A DNA stretch of 64,000 nt from assembly GCF_013376095.1 (NCBI RefSeq), contig NZ_JAAMFN010000021.1:1-64000 (forward strand). Reading direction: 5' to 3'. This document shows, piece by piece, positions 53,721 to 61,876 of this stretch. The notes under the pieces were generated by a model. That model saw nothing but the letters and a program-made list of their open reading frames with translations. It did not search any database and was not told where the DNA came from. Both the position numbers and the translations under genes were made by a program. Numbering within the stretch: the first letter of the stretch is position 1; each line of letters starts with the position of its first letter. Origin of the DNA: Arthrobacter sp. SDTb3-6 (GTDB lineage Bacteria; Actinomycetota; Actinomycetes; Actinomycetales; Micrococcaceae).

Positions 53721-54050
53721 ATGGTCCCGGACCGCAAGGGGTTGGCCGTCACCATCACTCCATGCTCACTCACGTTGACTACGCAACAGGCTGCCGTGCT
53801 CTTGGGTGTGACGCGGCCGACAATCGAACGCATCCTCGACGCTGGAAAGATTCCGTTTGAGAAGGCCGGAACGCATCGTCGCATCAAGCTGGAGGACATC
53901 CTGTCATTCAAGGAGGCCCGCAAGGCGGAACAATGCCGAGCCCTAACTTCCCTTGGCACACCGGGTGATGAAGACCCGAAAATCGCCCTTGCCCGGATGA
54001 AGCACGCCCGCACCGAGGCGGGCCTGAGGCGGCGGAGGCAAAGCAAATGA
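53721..54050 (+). CDS. excisionase-type helix-turn-helix protein
   Basis: This 109-residue DNA-binding protein has a MerR/excisionase-like helix-turn-helix in residues about 17-65: TTQQAAVLLGVTRPTIERIL followed by KIPFEKAGTHRRIKLEDILS. Such proteins are common antitoxins paired with PIN-domain RNases. No PIN-domain gene follows, so it is an orphan, either a lost pair or a stand-alone repressor. The C-terminal 45 residues are charged. It lacks a clear ribosome site. Confidence 0.7.
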   Translation: MVPDRKGLAVTITPCSLTLTTQQAAVLLGVTRPTIERILDAGKIPFEKAGTHRRIKLEDILSFKEARKAEQCRALTSLGTPGDEDPKIALARMKHARTEAGLRRRRQSK

Positions 54051-54162
54051 GACCAAACGGCACGGCGCCCGTAGAAGCGCGGCCTGCTCATTGCCTTGAA
54101 CATTCGCCACACATGTGTGGACGACTATTTCACAAACCACCCGACTACGGCAGTATCGTGCA

Positions 54163-54393
54163 ATGGTTTTGGGAGCAAACGATGTCGCAAAAAGGCTGGG
54201 CGTGGGCCCCGAGAGGGTTCGCGAACTAATCCATGAAGGCCGCCTGAAGGCTCAAAAGGTCGGCGGACAATGGGTTGTCGACGAGGGAGACGTCGTCGAC
54301 AAAATATGGAACAAATCTGCGGGACGACCACTGTCCCCCAAAATGCCATGGCCCTGGCGCAAGCGTTGGAGGGGAAGGACTCGCCTGGTCTAA
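54163..54393 (+). CDS. small helix-turn-helix (excisionase/MerR-like) protein
   Basis: This 76-residue protein has a single DNA-binding domain: NDVAKRLGVGPERVRELIHE, then a wing (KAQKVGGQWVVDEGDVVDKI). The last about 20 residues (tryptophan/arginine-rich) overlap the next gene out of frame and may be an artefact of decay. It probably represses the small cassette that follows (54306-55374). A start at ATG 54163 (MVLGANDVAK) gives the domain with no extension. Confidence 0.55.
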   Translation: MVLGANDVAKRLGVGPERVRELIHEGRLKAQKVGGQWVVDEGDVVDKIWNKSAGRPLSPKMPWPWRKRWRGRTRLV

Positions 54394-54827
54394 GCGCAGT
54401 GGAGCGACATAGGCTGCGGAGGCATATCCGAAACCTCATGGCTCATGGAAACCCGGAGGGCCAACTGCGGGCGTGGCTGTCAGCCAGCGCCGGAGCCGTA
54501 GAATTCGCCATCGGCAATGCCGACATTCCAGAACTTAGGGAAGATCCCAATATCCGGCTCTCCGGCATCTCCGACGCCCGCTCCGGATTACTGCCCGGCA
54601 ATGAAGTGGAAGCCTATGTAGCGAAGGCCGACCTCGACCGCATCAGGGCCGATTGTTTTCTGGTTCCGGCTGGCCGCGGCCGGCGGGCCAATGTGGTTCT
54701 TCGCGTCGTCGATAAGCTTCCCGATGAGGTGCCGGCCATCTTCTCGGCCATGGACCTTGCCGAGCGCCCCGGTTCCCGGGAGCAGTCAGCAGCCGATTCC
54801 ATCATCAGAAGCGTCCTTGCCCATTAA
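54306..54827 (+). CDS. AbiEi-like (putative antitoxin-type) protein
   Basis: This 173-residue protein, possibly starting later at ATG 54348, shows a charged N-terminal half and a C-terminal part with YVAKADLDRIRADCFLVPAG, NVVLRVVDK and SAMDLAERPGSREQSA. The pattern of 'discover dose/site then LVPA...NVVLHV' resembles the antitoxin-side protein that precedes nucleotidyltransferase toxins in actinobacterial AbiE-like cassettes. That likeness is from memory and is uncertain. It overlaps the helix-turn-helix gene by 88 bases and is followed by a broken nucleotidyltransferase-like gene. Confidence 0.45.
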   Translation: MEQICGTTTVPQNAMALAQALEGKDSPGLSAVERHRLRRHIRNLMAHGNPEGQLRAWLSASAGAVEFAIGNADIPELREDPNIRLSGISDARSGLLPGNEVEAYVAKADLDRIRADCFLVPAGRGRRANVVLRVVDKLPDEVPAIFSAMDLAERPGSREQSAADSIIRSVLAH

Positions 54828-54837
54828 ACTGCCGCCC

Positions 54838-55374
54838 ATGCTTTCGGAGCAGGAAGAGTCCTGGCGGGCCATTTTCGAAATCTTCGAAGCACTCCCCGGC
54901 CGGAGAGTCCCTTGAAGGGCATCAACATCGATGGCTGCGCGGCAATGCCATGGTCGATGTACTCATTCCCCGATTCACCGGCGAGCGCAGCGAGAGGCGA
55001 CGCGGCGCGACCGGCGGAACAACAATTGCGGCACCGGCGTCCCAGCAGGCTTTCCACCAGGCAGAGTTCGTTGAAGTTCAGGCTGGATCCTCCAACGGCA
55101 AGGTCAATCGACCCAATCTCATGGCACTCCCATAGGCAAAGCCGCCGCTCTGGAGATCATGGACAATCCCGGCAGAGAACGCCATGTCACCGCTTTTCTG
55201 ACACTGGCCAGCGTGGTTACGGCCCGTGATCTCCGTTGCCATCATTACCAGCCAGCGGCACGACGTCACTTAGCTAATATGCCCGGCAACGTAGCCAGGA
55301 AGCCGCAATGGATGAACCTCGTTCCCGAGGGCGCCGAAGGCGTTGAACGCTTGCGAATGTCCCTAACACTCTAA
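54838..55374 (+). pseudogene. broken nucleotidyltransferase-like (AbiEii-type) gene
   Basis: One protein-like message is split over three frames. Frame 1 from ATG 54838 reads SWRAIFEIFEALPG. The frame starting near 54915 reads HRWLRGNAMVDVLIPRFTGE and GGTTIAAPASQQAFHQAEFV. From 55135, frame 1 resumes with GKAAALEIMDNPGRERH and FLTLASVVTARDLR, ending in TAA 55374. Intact homologues carry a GG.A/LH-type nucleotidyltransferase motif between the first two blocks; here it is deleted. Two frameshifts plus loss of the catalytic core mean no toxin activity. Confidence 0.55.
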
Positions 55375-55384
55375 GCTAGGCCCG

Positions 55385-56302
55385 TCACCCTACAACCCCT
55401 GCCCCCTCCGGCACCAGCACCTTGACCGCCCCGGGCGCAATCCCCACCGTCACTGGCAACGCGGATACGCGCTCACCGTCCGCATAAACGTTCAGCGGCC
55501 TGTTGGCACTGACCACCACCTCACTCCCCCGCCGCAGGCTGACATTGGCCCGGCCCAGGTGCGCCCCGCGGTACGAGCGCAGGAACGTTGCCGCCACCTC
55601 CAGGATCGACGCCTTCGCCAGCGAGACCACGTCCAGCAGTCCGTCGTCGGCCCTTGCCTGCGGGCAGATCCGCAGCCCTCCCCCGTACTGGCCCACGTTC
55701 CCCACGGCGACAAACCAGCCCGGAAAACTTGTTTCCCGGCCGTCCACGGCCACCGTAAACGTCACGTTCCGCCACTCCCTGAACGCCTTGAGCCCGCCGT
55801 ACAGGTACACAAACGGGCCCAGGTTCAGCCGCGCGCCGTTGCCGTATTCATTGGCCAGCCCGTCGAAGCCCACATTGGCCACACCCAGGTACGGGTGCCC
55901 GTTGACCAGCCCCAGGTCGAGGTCCCGGACCGCCAGGCGGCCCATGCCCGCCACCGCCTTGACGGGGTCCAGCGGCAGTCCCAGCCGGCGCACCGTGTCG
56001 TTGCCCCGTCCCCCTGCCAGCGGAAGCACGACGGCGCCCGACTCCCGCGCCCCTGTGGCGGCGGCCCCGAGGAAACCATCCCCGCCCAGGACGGCCACCA
56101 CGCTTCCCGGCGCTGCCGCGCAGGCCCGTGCCGTGGCGTCCGCCAGGCTGTCCGTGACACAAGCCGTGGGCGTGTACCCTGCGGCCCGCAGCGCGTCCGC
56201 GGTCCGGGGCAGCAGGCGCAGCGCGCGGCCGCGGCCCGATGCCGGATTGGCCAGCAGCAGCACCGGGCCGCCCGCCGGGGCCCGGCCAGGCGCCGCGCTC
56301 AC
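55385..56302 (-). CDS. diacylglycerol kinase-family lipid kinase
   Basis: This 305-residue DAGK_cat-fold protein has LLLANPASGRGRALRLLPRT at the start and the nucleotide motif AVLGGDGFLGAAATGARES, where the usual GGDGT is GGDGF. It also has PLAGGRGNDTVRRLGLP and, in the C-terminal domain, GGGLRICPQARADDGLLDVV. These kinases phosphorylate diacylglycerol, sphingoid bases or similar lipids. The GTG start overlaps the glpD stop (GTGA), so it is coupled to glycerol-3-phosphate metabolism. Confidence 0.82.
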   Translation of the reverse strand: MSAAPGRAPAGGPVLLLANPASGRGRALRLLPRTADALRAAGYTPTACVTDSLADATARACAAAPGSVVAVLGGDGFLGAAATGARESGAVVLPLAGGRGNDTVRRLGLPLDPVKAVAGMGRLAVRDLDLGLVNGHPYLGVANVGFDGLANEYGNGARLNLGPFVYLYGGLKAFREWRNVTFTVAVDGRETSFPGWFVAVGNVGQYGGGLRICPQARADDGLLDVVSLAKASILEVAATFLRSYRGAHLGRANVSLRRGSEVVVSANRPLNVYADGERVSALPVTVGIAPGAVKVLVPEGAGVVG

Positions 56303-57870
56303 CCTGCTGCCTCTGCGGTGCCGGTCCCAAAAGTGCCGGCGAGCGCCAGGATCTCGGCGGCCCGGCCGCGCGCCCGTTCGGCATCGGCGGGAACGAAGGA
56401 CAGCCGGGTGCGCCGTTCCAGCAGGTCCTCCACGGAGGCAGCCCCCTCGGCCCGCACGGCAAACAGCAGCTCGGCGCCGGTGATCTCCGTGCCGTCAAAC
56501 AGCGGTGCCGCCAGCAGCGGGTCCACCCGGGACAGCGCCAGCACGTCCGCGGCCTCCGTGCCGTACTTCGCCACCAGCCGGGCCGGCGCGGCCACGTCCG
56601 CAAGCTCCCGGACGGAGGCGGCGCCGGCCAGCGGCAGGTCCCGGGTCCGGCACGGGGCAAAAATCCCGAGCCGGCCAACCACGGCATCCACGGCGTCCTG
56701 GGCCATCCGCCGGTAGGTGGTCAGCTTTCCGCCCACCACCGTGACGGGGGTGCCGGGCACGTCCCGGACCAGGTGCCGGCGCGAGATGTCGGCCGTGCCG
56801 TCCGGCCCCTCGCCGTGCGCGGCCGCCGCCAGGGGCCGCAGCCCCGCAAAGGCACCCACCACGTCGTCGCGCGCCAGGGGCACGGCCAGGGTGGTGTTGA
56901 CAATGTCCAGGAGGAAGCCGACGTCGTGCTCCGGGACTGCGGGATGGTGGCCATCGGCGCCGTGGTCCTCCTCATCCGTCAGCCCGATATACACAAGGCC
57001 GCCGGGCTGCGGCAGCACAAAGACGTAGCGTCCAAAGTGCCCCGGCACGGCGACGGTGTGGGCGGCGTGCGGATTGCCGAGGCGCTCCGCGCGGACCACC
57101 AGGTGGGTGCCGCGGCTGGGTGTCACCGTCAGCTCCGGCTCAAACCCGGCGGCCCACACGCCCGTCGCGTTCACCACCACCTTCGCCCGTAGCTGCAGCG
57201 GCGCCCCGGTCCGGACGTCGACGGCGTCCACCGTGGTGTCCGTGAGGGCCGCGGCCCTGACGTCGCGCAGCACGTGCGCGCCCAGGCCGGCGGCCGTCCG
57301 GAGCACGCCGAGCACCAGCCGGCAGTCGTCCACCGCCTGCCCGTCCCAGTACAGGATTCCGCGGCGCAGCGCCTGCGCATCGAGGGCCGGGACCAGGGCC
57401 GCCACGGCCTGGCGGGACAGCAGCTGGGGCCGCGGCAGCACCGTGCCTCCCATCCCGGTCAGCCAGCGCATCACGTCATAGAGGACCGCCCCGAACCCTT
57501 CCGCCCCCGATTCCCAGGCCGGGGCGCCGCGCGTGACGGGGATGACGAAGCCCAGCGGCCGGACCAGGTGCGGGGCGATCCGCTCCATGAGCCGGCGCCG
57601 CTCCACGGCCGATTCCCACGCCACGGCAAAATCCCCCTTGGCCAGGTAGCGCAGCCCGCCGTGGATGAGCTTGGAGCTGTAGCCGCTGGTCCCCGAGGCA
57701 AAGTCCCCGCCCTCCACCAGTGCCACGCCCAGTCCCCGGCTCGCGGCGTCCAGGGCCACCCCCGCACCCGTGATCCCGCCGCCCACCACGGCCACGTCCA
57801 GCGTGTGTGCGGCCACGTGCTCCAGCGAGCGCCGGCGGGTTTCATCGTTGATCCACGTCCGGTTGTCCAT
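56299..57870 (-). CDS. glpD: glycerol-3-phosphate dehydrogenase (FAD, GlpD)
   Basis: This 523-residue flavoenzyme oxidises glycerol 3-phosphate to dihydroxyacetone phosphate at the membrane, passing electrons to quinone. The FAD-binding DVAVVGGGITGAGVALDAAS is at the N-terminus, with FASGTSGYSSKLIHGGLRYL, an RAEPxGTHLVV-like loop (SRGTHLVVRAERLG) and VGGKLTTYRRMAQDAVD. The frame is open further upstream through tetR and beyond; ATG 57870 (MDNRTWINDETRR) is the family start. It lies 2 bases after the TetR gene and overlaps the lipid kinase gene. Confidence 0.9.
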   Translation of the reverse strand: MDNRTWINDETRRRSLEHVAAHTLDVAVVGGGITGAGVALDAASRGLGVALVEGGDFASGTSGYSSKLIHGGLRYLAKGDFAVAWESAVERRRLMERIAPHLVRPLGFVIPVTRGAPAWESGAEGFGAVLYDVMRWLTGMGGTVLPRPQLLSRQAVAALVPALDAQALRRGILYWDGQAVDDCRLVLGVLRTAAGLGAHVLRDVRAAALTDTTVDAVDVRTGAPLQLRAKVVVNATGVWAAGFEPELTVTPSRGTHLVVRAERLGNPHAAHTVAVPGHFGRYVFVLPQPGGLVYIGLTDEEDHGADGHHPAVPEHDVGFLLDIVNTTLAVPLARDDVVGAFAGLRPLAAAAHGEGPDGTADISRRHLVRDVPGTPVTVVGGKLTTYRRMAQDAVDAVVGRLGIFAPCRTRDLPLAGAASVRELADVAAPARLVAKYGTEAADVLALSRVDPLLAAPLFDGTEITGAELLFAVRAEGAASVEDLLERRTRLSFVPADAERARGRAAEILALAGTFGTGTAEAAG

Positions 57871-57872
57871 GT

Positions 57873-58508
57873 TCAGGCCTTTCCGGCCGTGTAGTCCGAC
57901 GGCGTGAGGTAGCGTTCCAGCATCGTCCCCAGTTCCGCCAGGGCGGCGGCAAACGCGCCGGTCCGGATCAGGACCCGGGCGGACAGCGCCACGCCCTGAA
58001 CCGCCAGCAGCAGCGCCGTGGCGGTGCCGGCCCTGGCCTCGATGCTGCCGTCGGCCGTGCCGGCGTCGAGCAGTGCGTGCAGCTGGTCCAGGACGATCTG
58101 CTGGCTGGCCCCGAATCGGTCCGTCACGTACGGGACCAGGAACTCGGGGTCCCGCTCGGCAATGGAGGCGACCAGCTCCGAGGTGGCAAAGACCCTCACG
58201 CTTTCCACCGCGAAGTGCACCAGCTGGGCGCGCCCGGTGCCGGCGGGAGTGCCGGTCCGCACAGCGCCGGCCCGGCTGCGGAACTCCTCGGTGAGGGTGG
58301 CCAGCACCGCGTTTTCCACCGAGCCCATGCGGCGGTAGAACGTCATGCGGGAGATGCCGGCGCGCTCGGCAATATCGTTGACGGTGGTGCGCCGCACGCC
58401 GTGGAGCACCACGGCGTCCCGGGTGGCCGCCAGCAGCTTCGCCTCGGCCGGCGGCGCCCCGGCACCCGATGCCCCGGCCCGCGGCATGCTGGTACGGTGT
58501 GACTCCAT
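57873..58508 (-). CDS. TetR-family transcriptional regulator
   Basis: This 211-residue repressor has the N-terminal helix-turn-helix ATRDAVVLHGVRRTTVNDIA followed by ERAGISRMTFYRRMGSVEN (residues about 28-72), then a helical ligand domain. It is the first gene of the glpD/lipid-kinase operon and divergent from the alkyl-DHAP synthase-like gene. The inverted repeat at 58497-58517 covers its own start codon and the divergent promoter, so it probably represses both directions until a lipid ligand binds. Confidence 0.85.
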   Translation of the reverse strand: MESHRTSMPRAGASGAGAPPAEAKLLAATRDAVVLHGVRRTTVNDIAERAGISRMTFYRRMGSVENAVLATLTEEFRSRAGAVRTGTPAGTGRAQLVHFAVESVRVFATSELVASIAERDPEFLVPYVTDRFGASQQIVLDQLHALLDAGTADGSIEARAGTATALLLAVQGVALSARVLIRTGAFAAALAELGTMLERYLTPSDYTAGKA

Positions 58509-58517
58509 GTGTCACAC
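58497..58517. promoter_or_regulatory. putative TetR operator
   Basis: GTGTGAC and GTCACAC flank a 7-base spacer. The arms extend by TAC/GTA with one mismatch. It overlaps the TetR start codon and lies 9 bases upstream of the divergent ATG at 58526, an ideal place to control both genes. Confidence 0.6.
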
Positions 58518-58525
58518 TGTATCCC

Positions 58526-60223
58526 ATGGTGACCCAGCTCACAGAAATTATTTCCCGGTCCGTCTGGTACGGCTGGGGCGACCCCGCCCGCGCCAGGCCC
58601 CTGGACGCGCGGACCCTCAGGCACCTGCGCCGCATGCTCCAGCTGGAAAGCGTGGACGCCAGCCACCCGCCCGTCAACCTCGCCGACGTCCGGGTGGGCC
58701 CCGTGCGCCTGGACCAGTCCGTGCTGTCGGAACTGCGCGCCATCGTGGGCCCGGGGCACGTCTCTACGGATGCCGCGGAGCGCATCCTCCACGCCGGCGG
58801 CAAAAGCACCCCGGACCTGCTGCGCCGCCGCAGCGGGGACGCGCTCGGCGCCCCGGACGCCGTCGTCTTCCCCGGCAGCAGCGACGAGGTGGGCGCGCTG
58901 CTGGCCCTGTGCGCCCGGCGCCACCTGGCGGTGGTGGCCTTCGGCGGCGGCACCTCCGTGGTGGGCGGGGTGGAGCCGCTGCGCGGGGGCCTGGCCGGCG
59001 CCGTCACCCTCGACCTGCGCCGCATGGACCGGCTGCTGGACGTGGACCCGCTCGCCCGCACGGCCACCTTCGAGGCCGGCATCCGGGGCCCGGCCATCGA
59101 GGCCGCACTGGCCCCGCACGGCTTCACGCTGGGCCACTTTCCGCAAAGCCACCAGGAGGCCACGCTGGGCGGCTACGTGGCCACCCGGTCCGCCGGCCAG
59201 GCATCCACCGGCTACGGCCGTTCCGACCAGCTGGTCAAGGCCGTGCACCTGGAGACCCCCGCGGGCCCGTTCGACGCCGGCTCCCTCGCGCCCGGTTCGG
59301 CGGCCGGGCCCCGGCTGCTGGATGTCGTGGTCGGCAGTGAAGGCACGCTGGGCGTCATCACCCGGGCCACGGTCAAGGTGTCCCCCGCGCCGGAAAGCAA
59401 GGTCCACGGCGCCTGGTCCTTCCCGTCCTTCGGTGCCGGGGCGGAGGCCCTGCGGCTGCTGCGGCACCACGGCGTCCGGGGCGACATGCCGCACGTGTGC
59501 CGGCTCAGCGACACGGGGGAAACGGCGTCGACCTTCCGGCTGGGCGGCTGGAAGGCCGGAGCGCTGTCCCGCTACCTGGCGCTTCGGGGGCAGCAGGCCC
59601 CGGCGCTGGCGCTGTTTGTGTGGGAAGGCGACGTGCGGGAGGTGCGGACCCGGCTCCGGCGCAGCGCGCGCATCCTGCGGCGGGCCGGCGGCATCCCGCT
59701 GGGGCCGGTGCCCGGGAAATCCTGGGAACACGCCCGGTTCGCCGGCCCCTACCTGCGCGACGGGCTGCTGACCCGCGGCGTGTTCGTGGAGACGCTGGAG
59801 ACGGCCGCCACCTGGGGGCGGCTCGCGGACACCTACGGCAGCGTCCGCCGCGCCATTCAGGAGGCGCTGGAGGCCCGCGGCGCCGCGGCCCACGTCCAGA
59901 CGCACATTTCCCATGTGTACCCGGACGGCGCCTCCCTGTATTTCACGTTCCTGGCCGGGCTGGAGGAGGACGGGCTGGCGCAAAACGCGCGGGTGAAGGC
60001 GGCGGCGTTGCACGCCATCCTGGCCGCCGGCGCCACCATCACCCACCACCACGCCGTCGGCCTGGACCACGCACCCTACCTGGCGGCCGAGATCGGGGGG
60101 CTCGGCGTGCGCGTGCTGCGCAGCATCAAGGACACGCTGGACCCGTCCGGCATCATGAACCCCGGCAAGCTCATCCCGGCGCTGCCGGGCGAAACCGCAA
60201 CCAACACGGAGGAAACACCATGA
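58526..60223 (+). CDS. FAD-binding oxidase, alkyldihydroxyacetone-phosphate synthase-like
   Basis: This 565-residue flavoprotein of the VAO/AGPS family shows the FAD-binding FGGGTSVVGGVEPLRGGLAG and GHFPQSHQEATLGGYVATRS. The oxidase motif VVGSEGTLGVITRATVKV follows, and near the C-terminus the catalytic histidine cluster ITHHHAVGLDHAPYL and SIKDTLDPSGIMNPGKL. AGPS forms the ether bond of ether lipids from acyl-DHAP. Its pairing with glpD (which makes DHAP), an SDR (overlapping by ATGA) and a lipid kinase fits ether-lipid synthesis, but other hydroxyacid oxidases share the fold. Confidence 0.75.
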   Translation: MVTQLTEIISRSVWYGWGDPARARPLDARTLRHLRRMLQLESVDASHPPVNLADVRVGPVRLDQSVLSELRAIVGPGHVSTDAAERILHAGGKSTPDLLRRRSGDALGAPDAVVFPGSSDEVGALLALCARRHLAVVAFGGGTSVVGGVEPLRGGLAGAVTLDLRRMDRLLDVDPLARTATFEAGIRGPAIEAALAPHGFTLGHFPQSHQEATLGGYVATRSAGQASTGYGRSDQLVKAVHLETPAGPFDAGSLAPGSAAGPRLLDVVVGSEGTLGVITRATVKVSPAPESKVHGAWSFPSFGAGAEALRLLRHHGVRGDMPHVCRLSDTGETASTFRLGGWKAGALSRYLALRGQQAPALALFVWEGDVREVRTRLRRSARILRRAGGIPLGPVPGKSWEHARFAGPYLRDGLLTRGVFVETLETAATWGRLADTYGSVRRAIQEALEARGAAAHVQTHISHVYPDGASLYFTFLAGLEEDGLAQNARVKAAALHAILAAGATITHHHAVGLDHAPYLAAEIGGLGVRVLRSIKDTLDPSGIMNPGKLIPALPGETATNTEETP

Positions 60224-61047
60224 CCCTTCAATCCCTGGCCGGCACCACCGTCCTGGTCACCGGCGCAGCCATGGGCATGGGCAGGATGTACGCCGAACTG
60301 GCGGTGGCCGACCACGCCAAACACGTGGTGCTGTGGGACATCAACGCCGAACTGCTGGCGGCGGCCGCCGCGGAACTGTCCGGGCGGGGCACCGAAATCC
60401 ACAGCTACGCGGTGGACGTGGGCAGTCTCGAGGCGATCGAGGCGGCGGCGGAGACGGTGCGCAACGACGTCGGCAGCCCGGACATCCTCATCAACAACGC
60501 CGGCATTGTGCGCGGCAAGTACTTTTGGGAGCACGACCAGCGCGCCGACATTGCCGCGACCATGGCCGTCAACACGCTGGCGCTGATGCACATCACCCGC
60601 GAGTTCCTGCCCGCCATGATCGCCGGCGGCCGGCCGTCCCGGATCGTGAACGTGGCCTCGGCCGCCGGGCTGCTCGCCAACCCGCGCATGAGCGTGTATT
60701 CATCCTCCAAGTGGGCCGTGGTGGGCTGGAGCGACTCGCTCCGGCTGGAACTGGCGCAGGCCGGCCACCGCCACATCAAGGTGACCACCTTCTGCCCGTC
60801 CTACATCAAGACCGGCATGTTTGAGGGCGCGCGCGGGCCGCTGCTGACCCCGCTGCTGGAACCCGGCGACGTGACGAAACGGGTGTGGCAGGCCATGAAG
60901 GAGGGCACGCCGATCCTCATGATGCCCTGGACGGTGAAGCTGAGCACGGCCCTGCGCGGCGTGCTGCCCGTGGCCGCCTGGGACCTGGTGGCGGGGCGCG
61001 TCTTCGGCGTCTACAGGTCCATGGAGCACTTCACCGGGCGGAAGTAG
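60220..61047 (+). CDS. short-chain dehydrogenase/reductase
   Basis: This 275-residue Rossmann-fold enzyme has the NAD(P) motif LVTGAAMGMGRMYAELAV, an early DI cofactor-selecting aspartate (VVLWDINAELL), ILINNAGIVRG, the catalytic serine in IVNVASAAG and the YSSSK pair in MSVYSSSKWAVVGWSDSL. The C-terminal region suits a long-chain lipid substrate. Its ATG overlaps the upstream stop (ATGA). In this setting, reduction of an alkyl-DHAP-type ketone is a plausible but unproven role. Its 3' end overlaps the convergent MBL gene by 17 bases. Confidence 0.82.
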   Translation: MTLQSLAGTTVLVTGAAMGMGRMYAELAVADHAKHVVLWDINAELLAAAAAELSGRGTEIHSYAVDVGSLEAIEAAAETVRNDVGSPDILINNAGIVRGKYFWEHDQRADIAATMAVNTLALMHITREFLPAMIAGGRPSRIVNVASAAGLLANPRMSVYSSSKWAVVGWSDSLRLELAQAGHRHIKVTTFCPSYIKTGMFEGARGPLLTPLLEPGDVTKRVWQAMKEGTPILMMPWTVKLSTALRGVLPVAAWDLVAGRVFGVYRSMEHFTGRK

Positions 61048-61873
61048 CACCCCGCAGGTAGTCCAGCTGCGCCTGGACCGAAAGCTGCGCCGCGCCCTGC
61101 AGGTTCGCCGGCACGTCCCCGTACACGAGGGCTGCCACCGCGGCGGCGGCGGGCTCCCCGCCCAATTGCTCGACGGCGGCCCGCACCTGGGCGAGCCGCT
61201 CCTGCCGGTGTGCCTGGTAGGCGGCCGCGGCGGCGGCCAGGTCCGGCAGCACCGGCCCGTGGCCCGGCAGCACGGCGACGGGCCGGCCGGCCGCGGCGTG
61301 CGCGCCGGTCGCGCCGGCCAGGGCCCGGGTGCCCAGGCCATGCAGCTTCCCCAGGGAGTCCAGGTAGTCGCCCAGCCGGCCGTCCGGGTAGTCGAGCACG
61401 GTGCTTCCCTGGCCCAGCACGGTGTCGCCGGTGAGCACCTGGGGGGTGCCGCCGTCGTGCTTCAGGGAGGGATCCTTCAGGACAAAGCAGACCGAGTCCG
61501 AGGTATGGCCGGGGGTGGCGAGCACCTCGATTTCCACGCCGGCGGCACGGATCAGCTCGCCGTCGCGCAGGGGCGCGCCGCCGTGGCAGAAATCCGGGTG
61601 GGCGGCGCGGACCGGGGCGCCGGTGAGCTCGCGGAGGCGGGCGCTGCCCTCCGTGTGGTCGGCGTGCCGGTGCGTGACGAGGATGAGCTCCACGGGGCCC
61701 GCGGCCAGCGCGGCCAGGTGGTCCTCGAGCAGCGGGCCGGGGTCAACCACCACCACGGTGGCGGAGCCGGGCGCGGCCAGCACGTAGCTGTTGGTGCCGT
61801 CCAGCGTCATGGGACCCGGGTTGGCCGCGCGCAGGGTGCGGCTGAGCGGGCCCGTCTGCTGCCAGTCCGCCAT
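61031..61873 (-). CDS. metallo-beta-lactamase-fold hydrolase
   Basis: This 280-residue LACTB2/glyoxalase II-like hydrolase has the zinc motif ELILVTHRHADHTEGSARL (HxHxDH), later ligands in LATPGHTSDSVCFVL, TGDTVLGQG and VLPGHGPVLPDL, and a C-terminal helical winged domain (LDYLRGA near the end). Substrates in this branch include thioesters or RNA; none can be assigned. It sits 3 bases downstream of ahcY and overlaps the SDR gene's end on the opposite strand. Confidence 0.82.
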   Translation of the reverse strand: MADWQQTGPLSRTLRAANPGPMTLDGTNSYVLAAPGSATVVVVDPGPLLEDHLAALAAGPVELILVTHRHADHTEGSARLRELTGAPVRAAHPDFCHGGAPLRDGELIRAAGVEIEVLATPGHTSDSVCFVLKDPSLKHDGGTPQVLTGDTVLGQGSTVLDYPDGRLGDYLDSLGKLHGLGTRALAGATGAHAAAGRPVAVLPGHGPVLPDLAAAAAAYQAHRQERLAQVRAAVEQLGGEPAAAAVAALVYGDVPANLQGAAQLSVQAQLDYLRGATSAR

Positions 61874-61876
61874 GGC

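Noticed and set aside
53721-54050. VapBC-type toxin-antitoxin pair
   Set aside because: The helix-turn-helix protein fits the antitoxin side, but no PIN-domain gene follows or precedes it.
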